From contig JAQSCZ010000096.1 of assembly GCA_029945665.1 (NCBI GenBank), positions 45,714 through 109,713 on the forward strand: a stretch of 64,000 bases of DNA. Direction: 5' to 3'. The position numbers were made by a program, and so were the translations under genes. Below the pieces are notes generated by a model that did no database searches, was not told where the DNA came from, and saw nothing but the letters and a program-made list of their open reading frames with translations. Each line of letters starts with the position of its first letter. Positions within the stretch are counted from its first letter, which is position 1. Positions 25,876 through 34,442 of the stretch are shown here, piece after piece. The DNA comes from a bacterium (GTDB lineage: Bacteria; Bacteroidota; Bacteroidia; NS11-12g; UBA955).

Positions 25876-26779
25876 TAAGTTTATCAGCATGCAAATTTTG
25901 TACCAAAACATCTAAATTTTCGAATTTCAACTCATCACGCATTCGTTCAATTAATTGTATTTCAACGATTTCTCCATATATTTCGGCATTAAAATCAAAA
26001 ATATTAACCTCAATACTGAATTTTTTTTCTGGAACGGTCGGATTATCTCCAATATTTAACATTCCAATATATTTTTGTCTGTTTATCAATACCTTAACTG
26101 CATATACTCCTTTTGCAGGTACTAATTTAAATAAATCTTCAATTTCTAAATTAGCAGTTGGATAACCTAAAGTTCTTCCTAATTTTCTGCCGTGAACTAC
26201 CCTTCCATGAAAATTATAAGGCCGACCTAAATACTGATTGGCTGTTTTGACATCACCCTCAGCCAATGCGGTGCGAATCTTAGTACTACTTATTGTAATA
26301 TGGTTTAAATCCTCAGCATGTATTTCTTGCACCTTATAGTTGAACTTAGTTGCATTCGCCACCAAAAGATTGATATCACCTTCCCTATTCCGCCCAAACC
26401 GATGGTCATAGCCAATTATAGCAATTTGGATATTGAGCTCATTGACCAAAAAATGTTTAATATAATCTTCTGGTAAAATATTACTAAAACTTTTAGTGAA
26501 TGGCACCACAACAACATTATCAATACCGCACTGCTCAATCACTTCCAATTTTTCATCAAGTGTTTGTAACAATTTCAAATCATTGTCTTCAGGAAAAAGC
26601 AACAAGCGAGGGTGTGGCCAAAAAGTAAGCAATACACTTTCGCCTCCAATAGTCTCCGTGGCTTGTTTGACTTGGAGTAATATTTTTTGATGTCCTAAAT
26701 GAACACCATCAAAAGTACCTTGCGTAAATACTGTTGGTTTAAAATCGGGTAAATGATCGAGACTCTCAAAAATTCGCAT
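25847..26779 (-). CDS. ribF: Bifunctional riboflavin kinase / FAD synthetase
   Basis: 310 aa from ATG 26779, chosen over an in-frame TTG at 26794 because it places the start 2 nt after the truB stop. The FAD synthetase domain comes first (TQGTFDGVHLGHQKIL, IGYDHRFGRNREGD, ISSTKIRTALAEGDV). The riboflavin kinase domain follows (GRVVHGRKLGRTLGYPTANL, GVYAVKV, MLNIGDNPTV). It phosphorylates riboflavin to FMN and adenylates FMN to FAD. Located between truB and the M23 peptidase with an end overlap; the truB-ribF order is a common bacterial arrangement. Confidence 0.95.
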   Translation of the reverse strand: MRIFESLDHLPDFKPTVFTQGTFDGVHLGHQKILLQVKQATETIGGESVLLTFWPHPRLLLFPEDNDLKLLQTLDEKLEVIEQCGIDNVVVVPFTKSFSNILPEDYIKHFLVNELNIQIAIIGYDHRFGRNREGDINLLVANATKFNYKVQEIHAEDLNHITISSTKIRTALAEGDVKTANQYLGRPYNFHGRVVHGRKLGRTLGYPTANLEIEDLFKLVPAKGVYAVKVLINRQKYIGMLNIGDNPTVPEKKFSIEVNIFDFNAEIYGEIVEIQLIERMRDELKFENLDVLVQNLHADKLNALSILQSL

Positions 26780-26781
26780 AC

Positions 26782-27519
26782 TCAGAAGCCACAAAGATGC
26801 TGAAAATCCTCAATATTAAAGGCATCATTTATATCATAATCGCCAATTTTAGTTCTCCTTAAGGCCGATAAATGCGAACCACTTTTTAAATGAATACCGA
26901 AATCGTTGGCTAAGGAGCGTATATAAGTCCCTTTGCTACATCCAACTTGGAAATTAATATGTGGCAGTTCTCCGCTTATTATAAACTCACTTATGGAAAT
27001 AACTCTTTGCTTTATCTCTACTTCTATTCCTTGCCTTGCAAATTTATAAGCGCGGGTGCCGTTAATTTTAACTGCCGAAAACACAGGTGGGGTTTGGGTT
27101 ACATCGCCCGTAAAATATTGGGCTGCATCTTTTAAATCTTTTTCGCTTAAATGTTTATAATCAAAGTCCGCATCAAACGCCGTTTCCAAATCATAACTGG
27201 GTGTAGTATTTCCAAAGGTGATGGTGCCAGTATAAACTTTGGCTTGATTTTGAATTTTTTCAATCATTTTGGTGCACTTACCCGTGCAGACAATTAAGAG
27301 TCCTGTTGCCAATGGATCAAGTGTTCCAGCATGTCCAACTCGCGCCGCTTTGGTTACATACTTAACCTTTTTAACGAGTTTAAAAGAACTCCAATGCAAA
27401 GGTTTATCGAATAATAGGATACTTCCAGTTTTGAGTTTCTCTAAATCAAAGTTTTCAGGGGTCATTAAAAAGTCGCTCAAAGGCAACTCAAGCAAATCAG
27501 ATTTTACTGAATTTTCCAT
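26782..27519 (-). CDS. truB: tRNA pseudouridine-55 synthase TruB
   Basis: 245 aa. KPLHWSSFKLVKKVKY opens the family core, and the catalytic Asp is in VGHAGTLDPLATGLL. QTPPVFSAVKINGTRAYKFARQG and GTYIRSLANDFG follow. It makes pseudouridine 55 in the T-loop of tRNAs. As written it overlaps the 3' end of the preceding T9SS gene by 23 nt. The internal ATG at 27465 (MTPENFDLEKLKTGSILL) would remove the overlap and matches the usual short N-terminus, so it is a real alternative start. Confidence 0.94.
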   Translation of the reverse strand: MENSVKSDLLELPLSDFLMTPENFDLEKLKTGSILLFDKPLHWSSFKLVKKVKYVTKAARVGHAGTLDPLATGLLIVCTGKCTKMIEKIQNQAKVYTGTITFGNTTPSYDLETAFDADFDYKHLSEKDLKDAAQYFTGDVTQTPPVFSAVKINGTRAYKFARQGIEVEIKQRVISISEFIISGELPHINFQVGCSKGTYIRSLANDFGIHLKSGSHLSALRRTKIGDYDINDAFNIEDFQHLCGF

Positions 27520-29371
27520 TCTTTACTTGAATTTGATTGATGGAGACTGTGTAGTAATATACGCCCGATGAAAACATGGAAACATTAATAAATGCTTTTT
27601 GCTCTCCTGCTTCTTTTGATTCGCTTAAAACCAAGATTAATTTACCAGTCATATCTAAAATTTCTATTCTTAAATCCGCCTTCTCATCAGTTTCAAATGG
27701 AATCATAAAGACATCAACAACAGGATTGGGATAAGCCTCGTTTCCAACATCTATAGTGTTAATTTTATCGACTGCAACAGATGGATCATTCATGTTAATT
27801 TTTCCAATCCATGTACCCACTTTATCATTTGCTTTGCCGAATGAACCAGCCAACCAAAATTCATTTTTATTATTGTATCTTCTTTGAATTGAAGTATAGT
27901 CGCCCCAACGCTCGGCTGTATCAGCGATAAAACTATTAATTATCCCTTGACCCTGTTTTACTCTTATTAAATCTGAGTATTGACCATTGTTATCGAAATA
28001 AATAACAGAGGTACCGGGAAACGTATTCAATCCAGAATGAGAGAACGTAATTAAACTCTGTTGCCCCCAACTTTGATTACCTGCATTAACAATGGTAGGA
28101 TAAGCCAAATCTAAAGAATCGAAAGAAATAATATTGGACTTTATAGCAGGTAATGCCGTATGTGGATCTTGGATGATGGCGTGATAAATAGATGATTTGC
28201 CATTGATAGCATTCCGTGATGTTTGGACAAATTGAATTTTATTATTGTTATAAAAGGCACCCAACACACGGGCATCATTGGTTTGCAGTCTAAATCCAGA
28301 AACTTTTTGAGGGGCTGCTGGTGGCACACCATATTGCTTGTTAGATTTCAATATTTTATAACTGTACTGAGCCTTACCACTGCTATAATTATCGGATATA
28401 TGGTGAAGAAAAACAGTGTCATTCGCTATATCACCGGGGCGCACAGACAATAAATACAAACCAGCACTGCCGGGTTGTTCCGATTCCTGAACAGGACAGA
28501 TATTCCAAATTGATTTGTTATTATGTTTCAAATTGCTCCATAAATTATATTCCAAAGAATCGGCGTTGTATCCTTTTGATTTTTGAACTTGCCAAATCAC
28601 AGATTGTGTAAACCCATCACGCCAGTCAGTGCTATCTTTTAATAAATTAACTGTTACAAATAAATCTTCTCCATTAATTGCAATCATTGGATAATCTGTC
28701 CAAAATTTACCTCCAAAAGGATTGCCATTTAATTTATAGATATTCCAACCATCGAGCGGTAAATTAGTTTTGCTAAACGCAATAATTATTCTGGTATCAT
28801 TACTACCATCTCCTTCTAAATAAACAATGATAAAACGATTCGCAACCGGGTCATAAACAACCTTTGGATCGTAACTTCTATTCAATGGGGCTATGCCACT
28901 TCCCGGCTTAGTATTTTTAGCATCTAATGGCAAATATTCTAAAAACCAATTCTTTTTTAAAAGTCCTGTGTTTGCATTATAGATTCCAATTAAGGAATTT
29001 AAAACACTTACCACAAAACTGTCATTATTTATGGCCATGTTATTATCGTTAGGCGTTGCCTCATTAAGAGCGCCTATAAAACCACCCACTACCATTGGAG
29101 GCAAAGCCGATCTTTTGATAGTATTATTAGGATAATGGTTGTTTTGTAAACGCATGCGTTCTTTATTTACAAAAGCTTTAACTGCTGGATCGATTCCTTC
29201 AGGTTCAGGCAATTCTTTGGCAATCGTATAAATTCCAGTTTGAAAATTTTTGACACTGTCCGGGCAAAATACATTGTTTAAAGGCGCTTTGCCTTTAGAT
29301 AGTTGGACGCCATTTTGAGCCGAGACAAGGCTAGTTAAAAACAGGAACAGGCAAATTGAAACAATTCTCAT
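27497..29371 (-). CDS. Secreted protein with type IX sorting domain
   Basis: 624 aa. The signal peptide (MRIVSICLFLFLTSLVSAQ) is followed by a body of about 500 residues rich in short beta-strand and aromatic turns (NRFIIVYLEGDG, WTDYPMIAINGEDLFVTVNL, AERWGDYTSIQRRYNNKNEFWLAG), suggesting a beta-propeller-like fold; I recognise no enzyme motif. The last about 75 residues are a T9SS type A sorting domain: NEAYPNPVVDVFMIPFE, LRIEILDMTGKLI, MFSSGVYYYTVS. It would be exported by Sec, moved across the outer membrane by T9SS and anchored or released. Function unknown. Confidence 0.85.
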   Translation of the reverse strand: MRIVSICLFLFLTSLVSAQNGVQLSKGKAPLNNVFCPDSVKNFQTGIYTIAKELPEPEGIDPAVKAFVNKERMRLQNNHYPNNTIKRSALPPMVVGGFIGALNEATPNDNNMAINNDSFVVSVLNSLIGIYNANTGLLKKNWFLEYLPLDAKNTKPGSGIAPLNRSYDPKVVYDPVANRFIIVYLEGDGSNDTRIIIAFSKTNLPLDGWNIYKLNGNPFGGKFWTDYPMIAINGEDLFVTVNLLKDSTDWRDGFTQSVIWQVQKSKGYNADSLEYNLWSNLKHNNKSIWNICPVQESEQPGSAGLYLLSVRPGDIANDTVFLHHISDNYSSGKAQYSYKILKSNKQYGVPPAAPQKVSGFRLQTNDARVLGAFYNNNKIQFVQTSRNAINGKSSIYHAIIQDPHTALPAIKSNIISFDSLDLAYPTIVNAGNQSWGQQSLITFSHSGLNTFPGTSVIYFDNNGQYSDLIRVKQGQGIINSFIADTAERWGDYTSIQRRYNNKNEFWLAGSFGKANDKVGTWIGKINMNDPSVAVDKINTIDVGNEAYPNPVVDVFMIPFETDEKADLRIEILDMTGKLILVLSESKEAGEQKAFINVSMFSSGVYYYTVSINQIQVKNGKFSKI

Positions 29372-29375
29372 CCCA

Positions 29376-29383
29376 CAAAATTA
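29376..29383 (-). promoter_or_regulatory. -7 box of the T9SS cargo gene
   Basis: Minus-strand TAATTTTG, 4 nt before the ATG at 29371; implies a leaderless transcript if used. Confidence 0.35.
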
Positions 29384-29443
29384 ACGCATTTTATTTGAAA
29401 TTGTATGCCTTTGATGTTCTTAAGGAAGAAATGGTTGAACCGC

Positions 29444-29962
29444 TTATTGAGGCTCTATAAGTCTTACCGCAAGGCGTTCCAGATAATTTAACTTAAGTAA
29501 TTCACTTTTTGCATCTGCCCAACTTTCAATTTTCACTAAAGCTATCAGCTTATCCATTAAGTTTTGAATTTGCGAATTAATGTCAGCAGTTATTTTACGC
29601 TTTAATTCATCTTGATTATTCCCAAAAGTAAATTCATCAATTTGTTCATTCAAATCGAGCATTTCCATCAAAAAATCTTGTGGTAATTTTTGATTATCAT
29701 CTGAACCTGAGAGATGCATTTGTATCAAATACTTCAAGCGTTCGGCCGCCTGATTAAGTGCTTTGTAGGCTTTGTTATTGTAGGCTGTAATGTCTATGGC
29801 CTTACCTTGCAACTCCCTGTTTCCCTCGAAGAAATCAGGATGAAATTGACGACTCTTTTCAAGAAACAACTTTCTTAATTCTGCTGTATCAATTTCAAAC
29901 ACTGGGTTCAATCCATAAAAACTAAAATAATTTTCAGTTGAAGGCCAGTTGATTGACTGCAT
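29444..29962 (-). CDS. hscB: Fe-S assembly co-chaperone HscB (J domain)
   Basis: 172 aa. The N-terminal J-domain has NYFSFYGLNPVFEIDTAELRK, then the HPD motif in SRQFHPDFFEGN and a helix KAYKALNQAAERLKYLIQM. The C-terminal helices (LPQDFLMEMLDLNEQIDE) bind the IscU scaffold in the family. It would stimulate HscA for iron-sulfur cluster transfer. The rest of the isc system is not in the window. Its ATG overlaps the rseP stop by one base, so the two are coupled. Confidence 0.9.
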   Translation of the reverse strand: MQSINWPSTENYFSFYGLNPVFEIDTAELRKLFLEKSRQFHPDFFEGNRELQGKAIDITAYNNKAYKALNQAAERLKYLIQMHLSGSDDNQKLPQDFLMEMLDLNEQIDEFTFGNNQDELKRKITADINSQIQNLMDKLIALVKIESWADAKSELLKLNYLERLAVRLIEPQ

Positions 29963-31287
29963 TATTTAAAAATAATTTTGTAGATATCGTTACCAAAAAC
30001 AAAGACCATTAGGGCTAATAGAATAACCATACCAATGGTTTGCATGATCTGCATAAACTTATCACTAAGTGGTCTTTTGATAACCATTTCTATAATTAAG
30101 AATACAACATGACCACCATCTAAGGCAGGGATAGGTAACAAATTCATAAAGGCTAATATCAATGACAAAATACCTGTTAGCAACCAAAAGCGTTCCCATA
30201 TCCATTCTGAACCGAACATTTGTGCGATTCCAATTGGACCTTGCATTGATTTGCGTGGATCTATTTTCCCAGTAATTAATTTCTTTAGTCCTTTAATATT
30301 ATCACTTAGTGCCTCAAATGACTTTGTGGTACCAACTCCAATTGACTGACCGAAATTATAATTTAATACATCATAATCTTTTGCGTAAACATTCTGCGCA
30401 TTAAAACCAAGTTTACCATTTGCATCGGCATCTACAGATTTTATGAGCGTGTCACCATTTCTCAATAATTTTATTTTAATTGATTTACCCATGTAATTCA
30501 CCATTCTACTGGTAAATTCATGGTAATAAACAGTAGCAGTATCATTCAATGCAATAATGTGATCACCTTTTTGCAGACCTGCAGCAGCTGCGCCTGATTT
30601 TGGCAAAACTGAATCAACATAACAAGGATATGCCAAATCGAACATTGCACTTTTTTTATCTGAAACTTTGTCAATAATATCCGCTGGCAATTTAACCTTC
30701 AATGATGCACCATTTCTGTTAACATCATAATAACTACCTGTATTCATGATTACCGAGCTCTTCTTCAACTCTTCAAAATACTTTACATTTTGACCATTCA
30801 CACCTGTAATATTATCACCATCTTTTAGGCCAAAACTTTCGCCAACCTCCATAGCATGTATACCGTACTTTACCTTCTCTATCGGTAACCTTTGATCGCC
30901 ATAATACCAGGTAGAAAATATGTAAATCAAAATTCCCAAAACAAAATTGACTGTTACACCACCCAACATAACAATTAAACGCTGCCAAGCTGGTTTACTT
31001 CTGAACTCCCAAGGTTCTGGATCTTTTTTCATGGCTTCTGTGTCCATGCTTTCATCTATCATTCCTGCTATTTTAACATAGCCTCCCAATGGCAACCAAC
31101 CTATACCATATTCAGTATCGCCTTTTTTAAATTTGAAAAGTTTAAATCCCCAAGCATCAAAAAAGAGATAAAATTTTTCAACTTTAATTCCAAACATTCT
31201 TGCAGCAGCAAAATGTCCTAATTCGTGAAGCGTAACTAATATAGCAAGTGCCAGAATAATCTGGCTGGTCATGATGAGAATATCCAT
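29962..31287 (-). CDS. rseP: RIP metalloprotease RseP (site-2 protease)
   Basis: 441 aa. The zinc motif HELGH is at residues 21-25 in the first transmembrane helix. A periplasmic PDZ domain occupies about residues 215-290 (VDSVLPKSGAAAAGLQKGDHIIALND). The second zinc-binding motif is in NLLPIPALDGGHV near residue 385. It cleaves membrane substrates, classically an anti-sigma factor released by DegS-like cleavage. The only sigma gene in view (46213, minus) is ECF type but has no adjacent anti-sigma gene, so no link is shown. Confidence 0.95.
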   Translation of the reverse strand: MDILIMTSQIILALAILVTLHELGHFAAARMFGIKVEKFYLFFDAWGFKLFKFKKGDTEYGIGWLPLGGYVKIAGMIDESMDTEAMKKDPEPWEFRSKPAWQRLIVMLGGVTVNFVLGILIYIFSTWYYGDQRLPIEKVKYGIHAMEVGESFGLKDGDNITGVNGQNVKYFEELKKSSVIMNTGSYYDVNRNGASLKVKLPADIIDKVSDKKSAMFDLAYPCYVDSVLPKSGAAAAGLQKGDHIIALNDTATVYYHEFTSRMVNYMGKSIKIKLLRNGDTLIKSVDADANGKLGFNAQNVYAKDYDVLNYNFGQSIGVGTTKSFEALSDNIKGLKKLITGKIDPRKSMQGPIGIAQMFGSEWIWERFWLLTGILSLILAFMNLLPIPALDGGHVVFLIIEMVIKRPLSDKFMQIMQTIGMVILLALMVFVFGNDIYKIIFK

Positions 31288-31409
31288 TCGTGTTTATTTG
31301 AAAAAAAGAAAGCAAAAGTAGGCATTTACAAATAAAATGGAAACACTTTTCGATAATTGTATCACTTGCAAGCATTAGCAAATAATTATTGTCTTGTATT
31401 TTTATTTTT

Positions 31410-31502
31410 GGGCGCCTTTTCATCGCCTTTCGGGTGCGCTTCGCTTCCGTGCTGCATTGCATTTCGCACCAGCCTTTCAGGCTGCCTACAGTCTCAGGGC
31501 GC
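31410..31502. repeat. GC-rich intergenic block bounded by GGGCGC repeats
   Basis: About 93 bp of clearly higher GC than the flanking AT-rich DNA. It begins GGGCGCC (31410-31416) and ends GGGCGC (31497-31502). Internal inverted repeat GCC-TTTCA-GGC lies in the second half, and paired Cys/Gly-like GC steps (CGGGTGCGCTTCGCTTCCG) in the first. It looks like one copy of a dispersed REP-like element of the type frequent in Bacteroidota intergenic DNA; a second copy is not in this window, so this is inference. Confidence 0.4.
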
Positions 31503-31552
31503 TAAATCCAACCTTTAAAAACATCTATAATTAATGAAAAACAAAGGTCTTA

Positions 31553-31578
31553 AAACAAAAAAAAGGCTTTCGCCTTTT
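31553..31578 (-). terminator. Terminator of the minus-strand gene ending at 31625
   Basis: Read on the minus strand: AAAAGGC (31578-31572), GAAA loop, GCCTTTT (31567-31561), then TTTT, G, TTTT. It lies about 45 nt after the stop codon. Confidence 0.75.
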
Positions 31579-31624
31579 CTTTGTTAACCCTACGGTTAAA
31601 TTATTTCTTAAATTAGGTTTTAAT

Positions 31625-32872
31625 TTATTGATTGGCTAAGAAACGCGCTTTGGCATCTTCGAATTTTGCCTTTAATTTCTTTATTTCTTCGCGTTCGCTA
31701 TTGTTATTTTTCAAACCTTCAAATGTTTTGAGACAAGCCTCGGCTGTTTGTATATCATTTACAACTGTTGCAGCTTCAATAGCATTGGTTAGAATTGCAC
31801 GGAGCACCTTTTCATCAATTCTAGCTTTTTTATTTTCAACATCGGCCTCGTCAATGGCTTTTTTCCATATATCAATTGCATCCATTAAATCTTGATTTAC
31901 TGTTCCGTATTTATTGGCTGTATATCCTGAGATTGCATAGTTTTTAGCCTTTTCAAGATCATCATATTCCTCACTTTTATTTTTAACAAAGTTGACAACA
32001 TGCTTGGTTTCAATTTGAGAGATTCCGCAGTTAGCATTAATAAACTCGTTAATTTCTGTCAACATATCTCCAACTGTTTGTTTCTCTAGGTTTAACATAT
32101 TGGGCTGACTAGTGCTAGTAATAGTTTTAAACTCATTACTATTTTCAAAAATACCATTGTATAAAACGGTTCCATTGTATTCCAACACTAATTCAGCAGC
32201 TCTTTTGTACTGCGTTTCATAGTAGTACTCTGTTTTTTTAACCGTTTGACCTAATTTAGAATCATAATAAGACACCTCCTTTGATTTTTGAAGAGGATCC
32301 ATTTTTTCAAATTCATACAAGGTCACTTTACCAACAAGCGCATTGGTTTCACCTTTAGTATAACCATCTAATTTTAGATATGAATTCGCTAATAATTTAG
32401 TGTCATAAACAATCATTCGTGACAAATCAGGCTCTACAAACCTTGGTTCAGCAGGCTTATAATAACTTGGTTTTGAAGGCAATCGTAACACTGGCTTTTG
32501 ATCCTTTAAAGATAACCTCTCTACCAAAGTCATTTTTTCCCATGCATCATTTTCTACTTTGAAAGACGCTTTTGCTTCTTTTACATCTTCATCGTGTCTT
32601 TTCAAGTCCTCTTGATACTTAGCTTCAGATTTGGCTACCACATTTGGATAATTCGCCAATTCGTCGTTATATTTCTTCTGAGCGAATTCTCGGGCCGAAT
32701 TATTATTTTCCGGATAAGGACTAACCACTGTGAATGTATACGATTTTAAATCTTTTCCGAGTGGCTTTAATGGCAAACGGGTAACCTTACCAACGGCTGT
32801 TTCGTCTACTATTTTTTGACTATATGCATTTGTAATACAAAGTATTAGTGCAATCAAGTATATCTTTTTCAT
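31625..32872 (-). CDS. Uncharacterised exported protein
   Basis: 415 aa with a clear signal peptide (MKKIYLIALILCITNAYSQ). The mature protein is highly charged and mostly helical. Residues about 70-125 form a lysine/glutamate-rich stretch (QEDLKRHDEDVKEAKASF). A Pro-rich hinge (PSKPSYYKPAEPRFVEPD) leads to a mixed middle domain. The C-terminal about 130 residues look like TPR-type helices (AKNYAISGYTANKYG, DAIDIWKKAI, IEAATVVNDIQTAEACLKTFEGL). No known family or active site was recognised. It has its own promoter and terminator, so it is a single-gene unit; probably periplasmic. Confidence 0.75.
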   Translation of the reverse strand: MKKIYLIALILCITNAYSQKIVDETAVGKVTRLPLKPLGKDLKSYTFTVVSPYPENNNSAREFAQKKYNDELANYPNVVAKSEAKYQEDLKRHDEDVKEAKASFKVENDAWEKMTLVERLSLKDQKPVLRLPSKPSYYKPAEPRFVEPDLSRMIVYDTKLLANSYLKLDGYTKGETNALVGKVTLYEFEKMDPLQKSKEVSYYDSKLGQTVKKTEYYYETQYKRAAELVLEYNGTVLYNGIFENSNEFKTITSTSQPNMLNLEKQTVGDMLTEINEFINANCGISQIETKHVVNFVKNKSEEYDDLEKAKNYAISGYTANKYGTVNQDLMDAIDIWKKAIDEADVENKKARIDEKVLRAILTNAIEAATVVNDIQTAEACLKTFEGLKNNNSEREEIKKLKAKFEDAKARFLANQ

Positions 32873-32889
32873 GGGTTGTTTAATTGGAG

Positions 32890-32922
32890 CAAAATTACGG
32901 TAATTTTTATTATAAATTCAAA
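32890..32922 (-). promoter_or_regulatory. Promoter of the uncharacterised exported protein gene
   Basis: Minus-strand TTTG (32922-32919), 21-nt spacer, TAATTTTG (32897-32890), then 17 nt to the ATG. Confidence 0.5.
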
Positions 32923-32983
32923 AAAAATAAAATAAAAATATTTGATATAAGTCAATATTAGTTATTAATAACTTAAAAAAACT

Positions 32984-33601
32984 CTAATTAAGTTTAATAT
33001 TAAAATAATCGGATATTCCAGATAAAACACTTTGAACCGCGAAGGCTGCTAAAATTAAACCCATGATTTTACTAATCACAATTATCCCCGTTACACCAAC
33101 CTTCTCTTCGATTTTTGAGGCCATTAACAATAAAATGCAGGTTGTAATAACGACCAAAACAACAATAAATGTGGTTAAAAATTGTTCGCCGAATGAATAA
33201 TGTTTATTATCTGTTAGTAATACTACCGCCATGATAGCTCCCGGGGAAGCAATTGAGGGAATTGCGATTGGAAATACTGTGACATGGTGATAATCTTTAA
33301 TCAATTTCTTTTCATCTTCGGTCTTACCATCACCAAATACCATGGTTAATGCAAAAAGAAACAAAATTACACCCCCTGAAATCTGAAAGGCGGCAATGGT
33401 AATGCGCATACCTTCCATTAGAATTTGACCAATAACAATAAAGAACAACAATATAAAAATAGCGATCAGTGAGGCCTTAACGGCTATTCGCCTTTTTTGT
33501 CTAACGCTAAACTGTTTAGTGGCCTCTAGAAATACAGGTACCGCCCCTAAAGGATCGATAACTGCTACCATAAAGAGGAAGGTTTTTATAAAGGTTAACA
33601 T
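32984..33601 (-). CDS. MarC family integral membrane protein
   Basis: 205 aa from ATG 33601 (MLTFIKTFLFMVAVIDPLGAVPVFL). An upstream in-frame GTG at 33673 would add 24 residues including the -7 box region and is rejected. About six transmembrane helices, with family landmarks AVIDPLGAVPVFL, QISGGVILFLFALTMVFG, FPIAIPSIASPGAIMAVVLLT and VISKIMGLILAAFAVQSVLSGI. MarC (UPF0056) proteins sit in the inner membrane; transport function is suspected but unproven. Confidence 0.92.
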   Translation of the reverse strand: MLTFIKTFLFMVAVIDPLGAVPVFLEATKQFSVRQKRRIAVKASLIAIFILLFFIVIGQILMEGMRITIAAFQISGGVILFLFALTMVFGDGKTEDEKKLIKDYHHVTVFPIAIPSIASPGAIMAVVLLTDNKHYSFGEQFLTTFIVVLVVITTCILLLMASKIEEKVGVTGIIVISKIMGLILAAFAVQSVLSGISDYFNIKLN

Positions 33602-33640
33602 TGAAAAATTAATACACCCTATGATTAACACAGGGTTATG

Positions 33641-33648
33641 CAAATTTA
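33641..33648 (-). promoter_or_regulatory. -7 box of the MarC gene
   Basis: Minus-strand TAAATTTG, 39 nt before the ATG at 33601; this placement supports the shorter MarC start. Confidence 0.4.
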
Positions 33649-33758
33649 CATAAAATATTATACTCCTTTGCACTAAGTCGACGCATGCTAGTTAATTATT
33701 CATATTTTAATAATGGAAACCTGCAAAAAAAATCAGACATTTGCAGCCTTATTTCAAT

Positions 33759-34412
33759 ATGAAAGTTTTACATTTTTACATTCTTTATAGATTGCCAATT
33801 ATTATCGTTTTAATCATTGGAGGAATTTTATCACACCTTTATGGCGACCCTATTTTGGCTTGGATTCTTTATGTGGTAGCCTTTGTTTCACTGTTGCTTT
33901 ATTTCCTAATTGGAACGATGCGGATTGTTCAAGAGGCGGTTTCCGATGGTGATGTAGATCGCGCCATGCTTTACCTTAATAAAATTAAGTTCCCTCGTTT
34001 GTTAATCAAATCAGTCCGTTCTGGTTATTATATGCTGCAAAGTAATTTGAATATGGCCTCTGATGATTTAAACAGTGCCGAAGCTAATATTCGAAAAAGT
34101 TTAAATACAAAATCGTCATTAGATGGCGATATGAGAGGGACCTCATTAATGCAATTGGGCTTTATTCAATTAAAACAGAATAAAGGTAAAGAAGCAAAAC
34201 AGACCTTACTCGAGGCTGTTAAAATGGGCATAGCTGATAAAGAAAATTTAGCTGCAGTATACCTTCAATTGTGTAACATGGAATTACAACGTGGCGCCAA
34301 TAAAATGGGCAAAGAATATTTCAGAAAAGCAAAAGCTTTGAAGCCAAAAACTGAAGAAATAGTTAAGCAAATTCACATGATGGATAAAAATATTTCACGC
34401 TTACCTGGTTAA
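33759..34412 (+). CDS. Membrane-anchored TPR-like protein
   Basis: 217 aa from ATG 33759 (MKVLHFYILYRLPIIIVL); a TTG at 33741 is in frame but adds nothing conserved. Two adjacent membrane helices (about residues 8-26 and 33-52) are followed by cytoplasmic or periplasmic TPR-like repeats: DVDRAMLYLNKIKFPRLL, LNSAEANIRKSLNTKS, SLMQLGFIQLKQNKGKEAKQTLLEAVKMG, AAVYLQLCNMELQRG. TPRs suggest a scaffold role; the partner is unknown. It lies 30 nt before the Cys/Met PLP enzyme gene and could be co-transcribed with it. Confidence 0.82.
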   Translation: MKVLHFYILYRLPIIIVLIIGGILSHLYGDPILAWILYVVAFVSLLLYFLIGTMRIVQEAVSDGDVDRAMLYLNKIKFPRLLIKSVRSGYYMLQSNLNMASDDLNSAEANIRKSLNTKSSLDGDMRGTSLMQLGFIQLKQNKGKEAKQTLLEAVKMGIADKENLAAVYLQLCNMELQRGANKMGKEYFRKAKALKPKTEEIVKQIHMMDKNISRLPG

Positions 34413-34442
34413 TTTAAACACCTTAATAAATTTATTTAAACA

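Larger units (their letters stand above)
31288..31624. other. 337-bp intergenic region between rseP and the unknown secreted protein
   Basis: Holds no credible gene. It contains the GC-rich block at 31410-31502, then the terminator of the minus-strand gene that ends at 31625, plus a small hairpin TTAACC-CTAC-GGTTAA at 31584-31599. Reading from the right, transcripts should stop before the GC-rich block. Confidence 0.7.

Noticed and set aside
31184..31462. A minus-strand open frame of 92 codons across the rseP start
   Set aside because: It combines out-of-frame rseP with part of the GC-rich block; no family features.
34413..34442. SAM or other riboswitch upstream of the Cys/Met PLP enzyme
   Set aside because: Only 30 nt separate the two genes, too short for such a structure.
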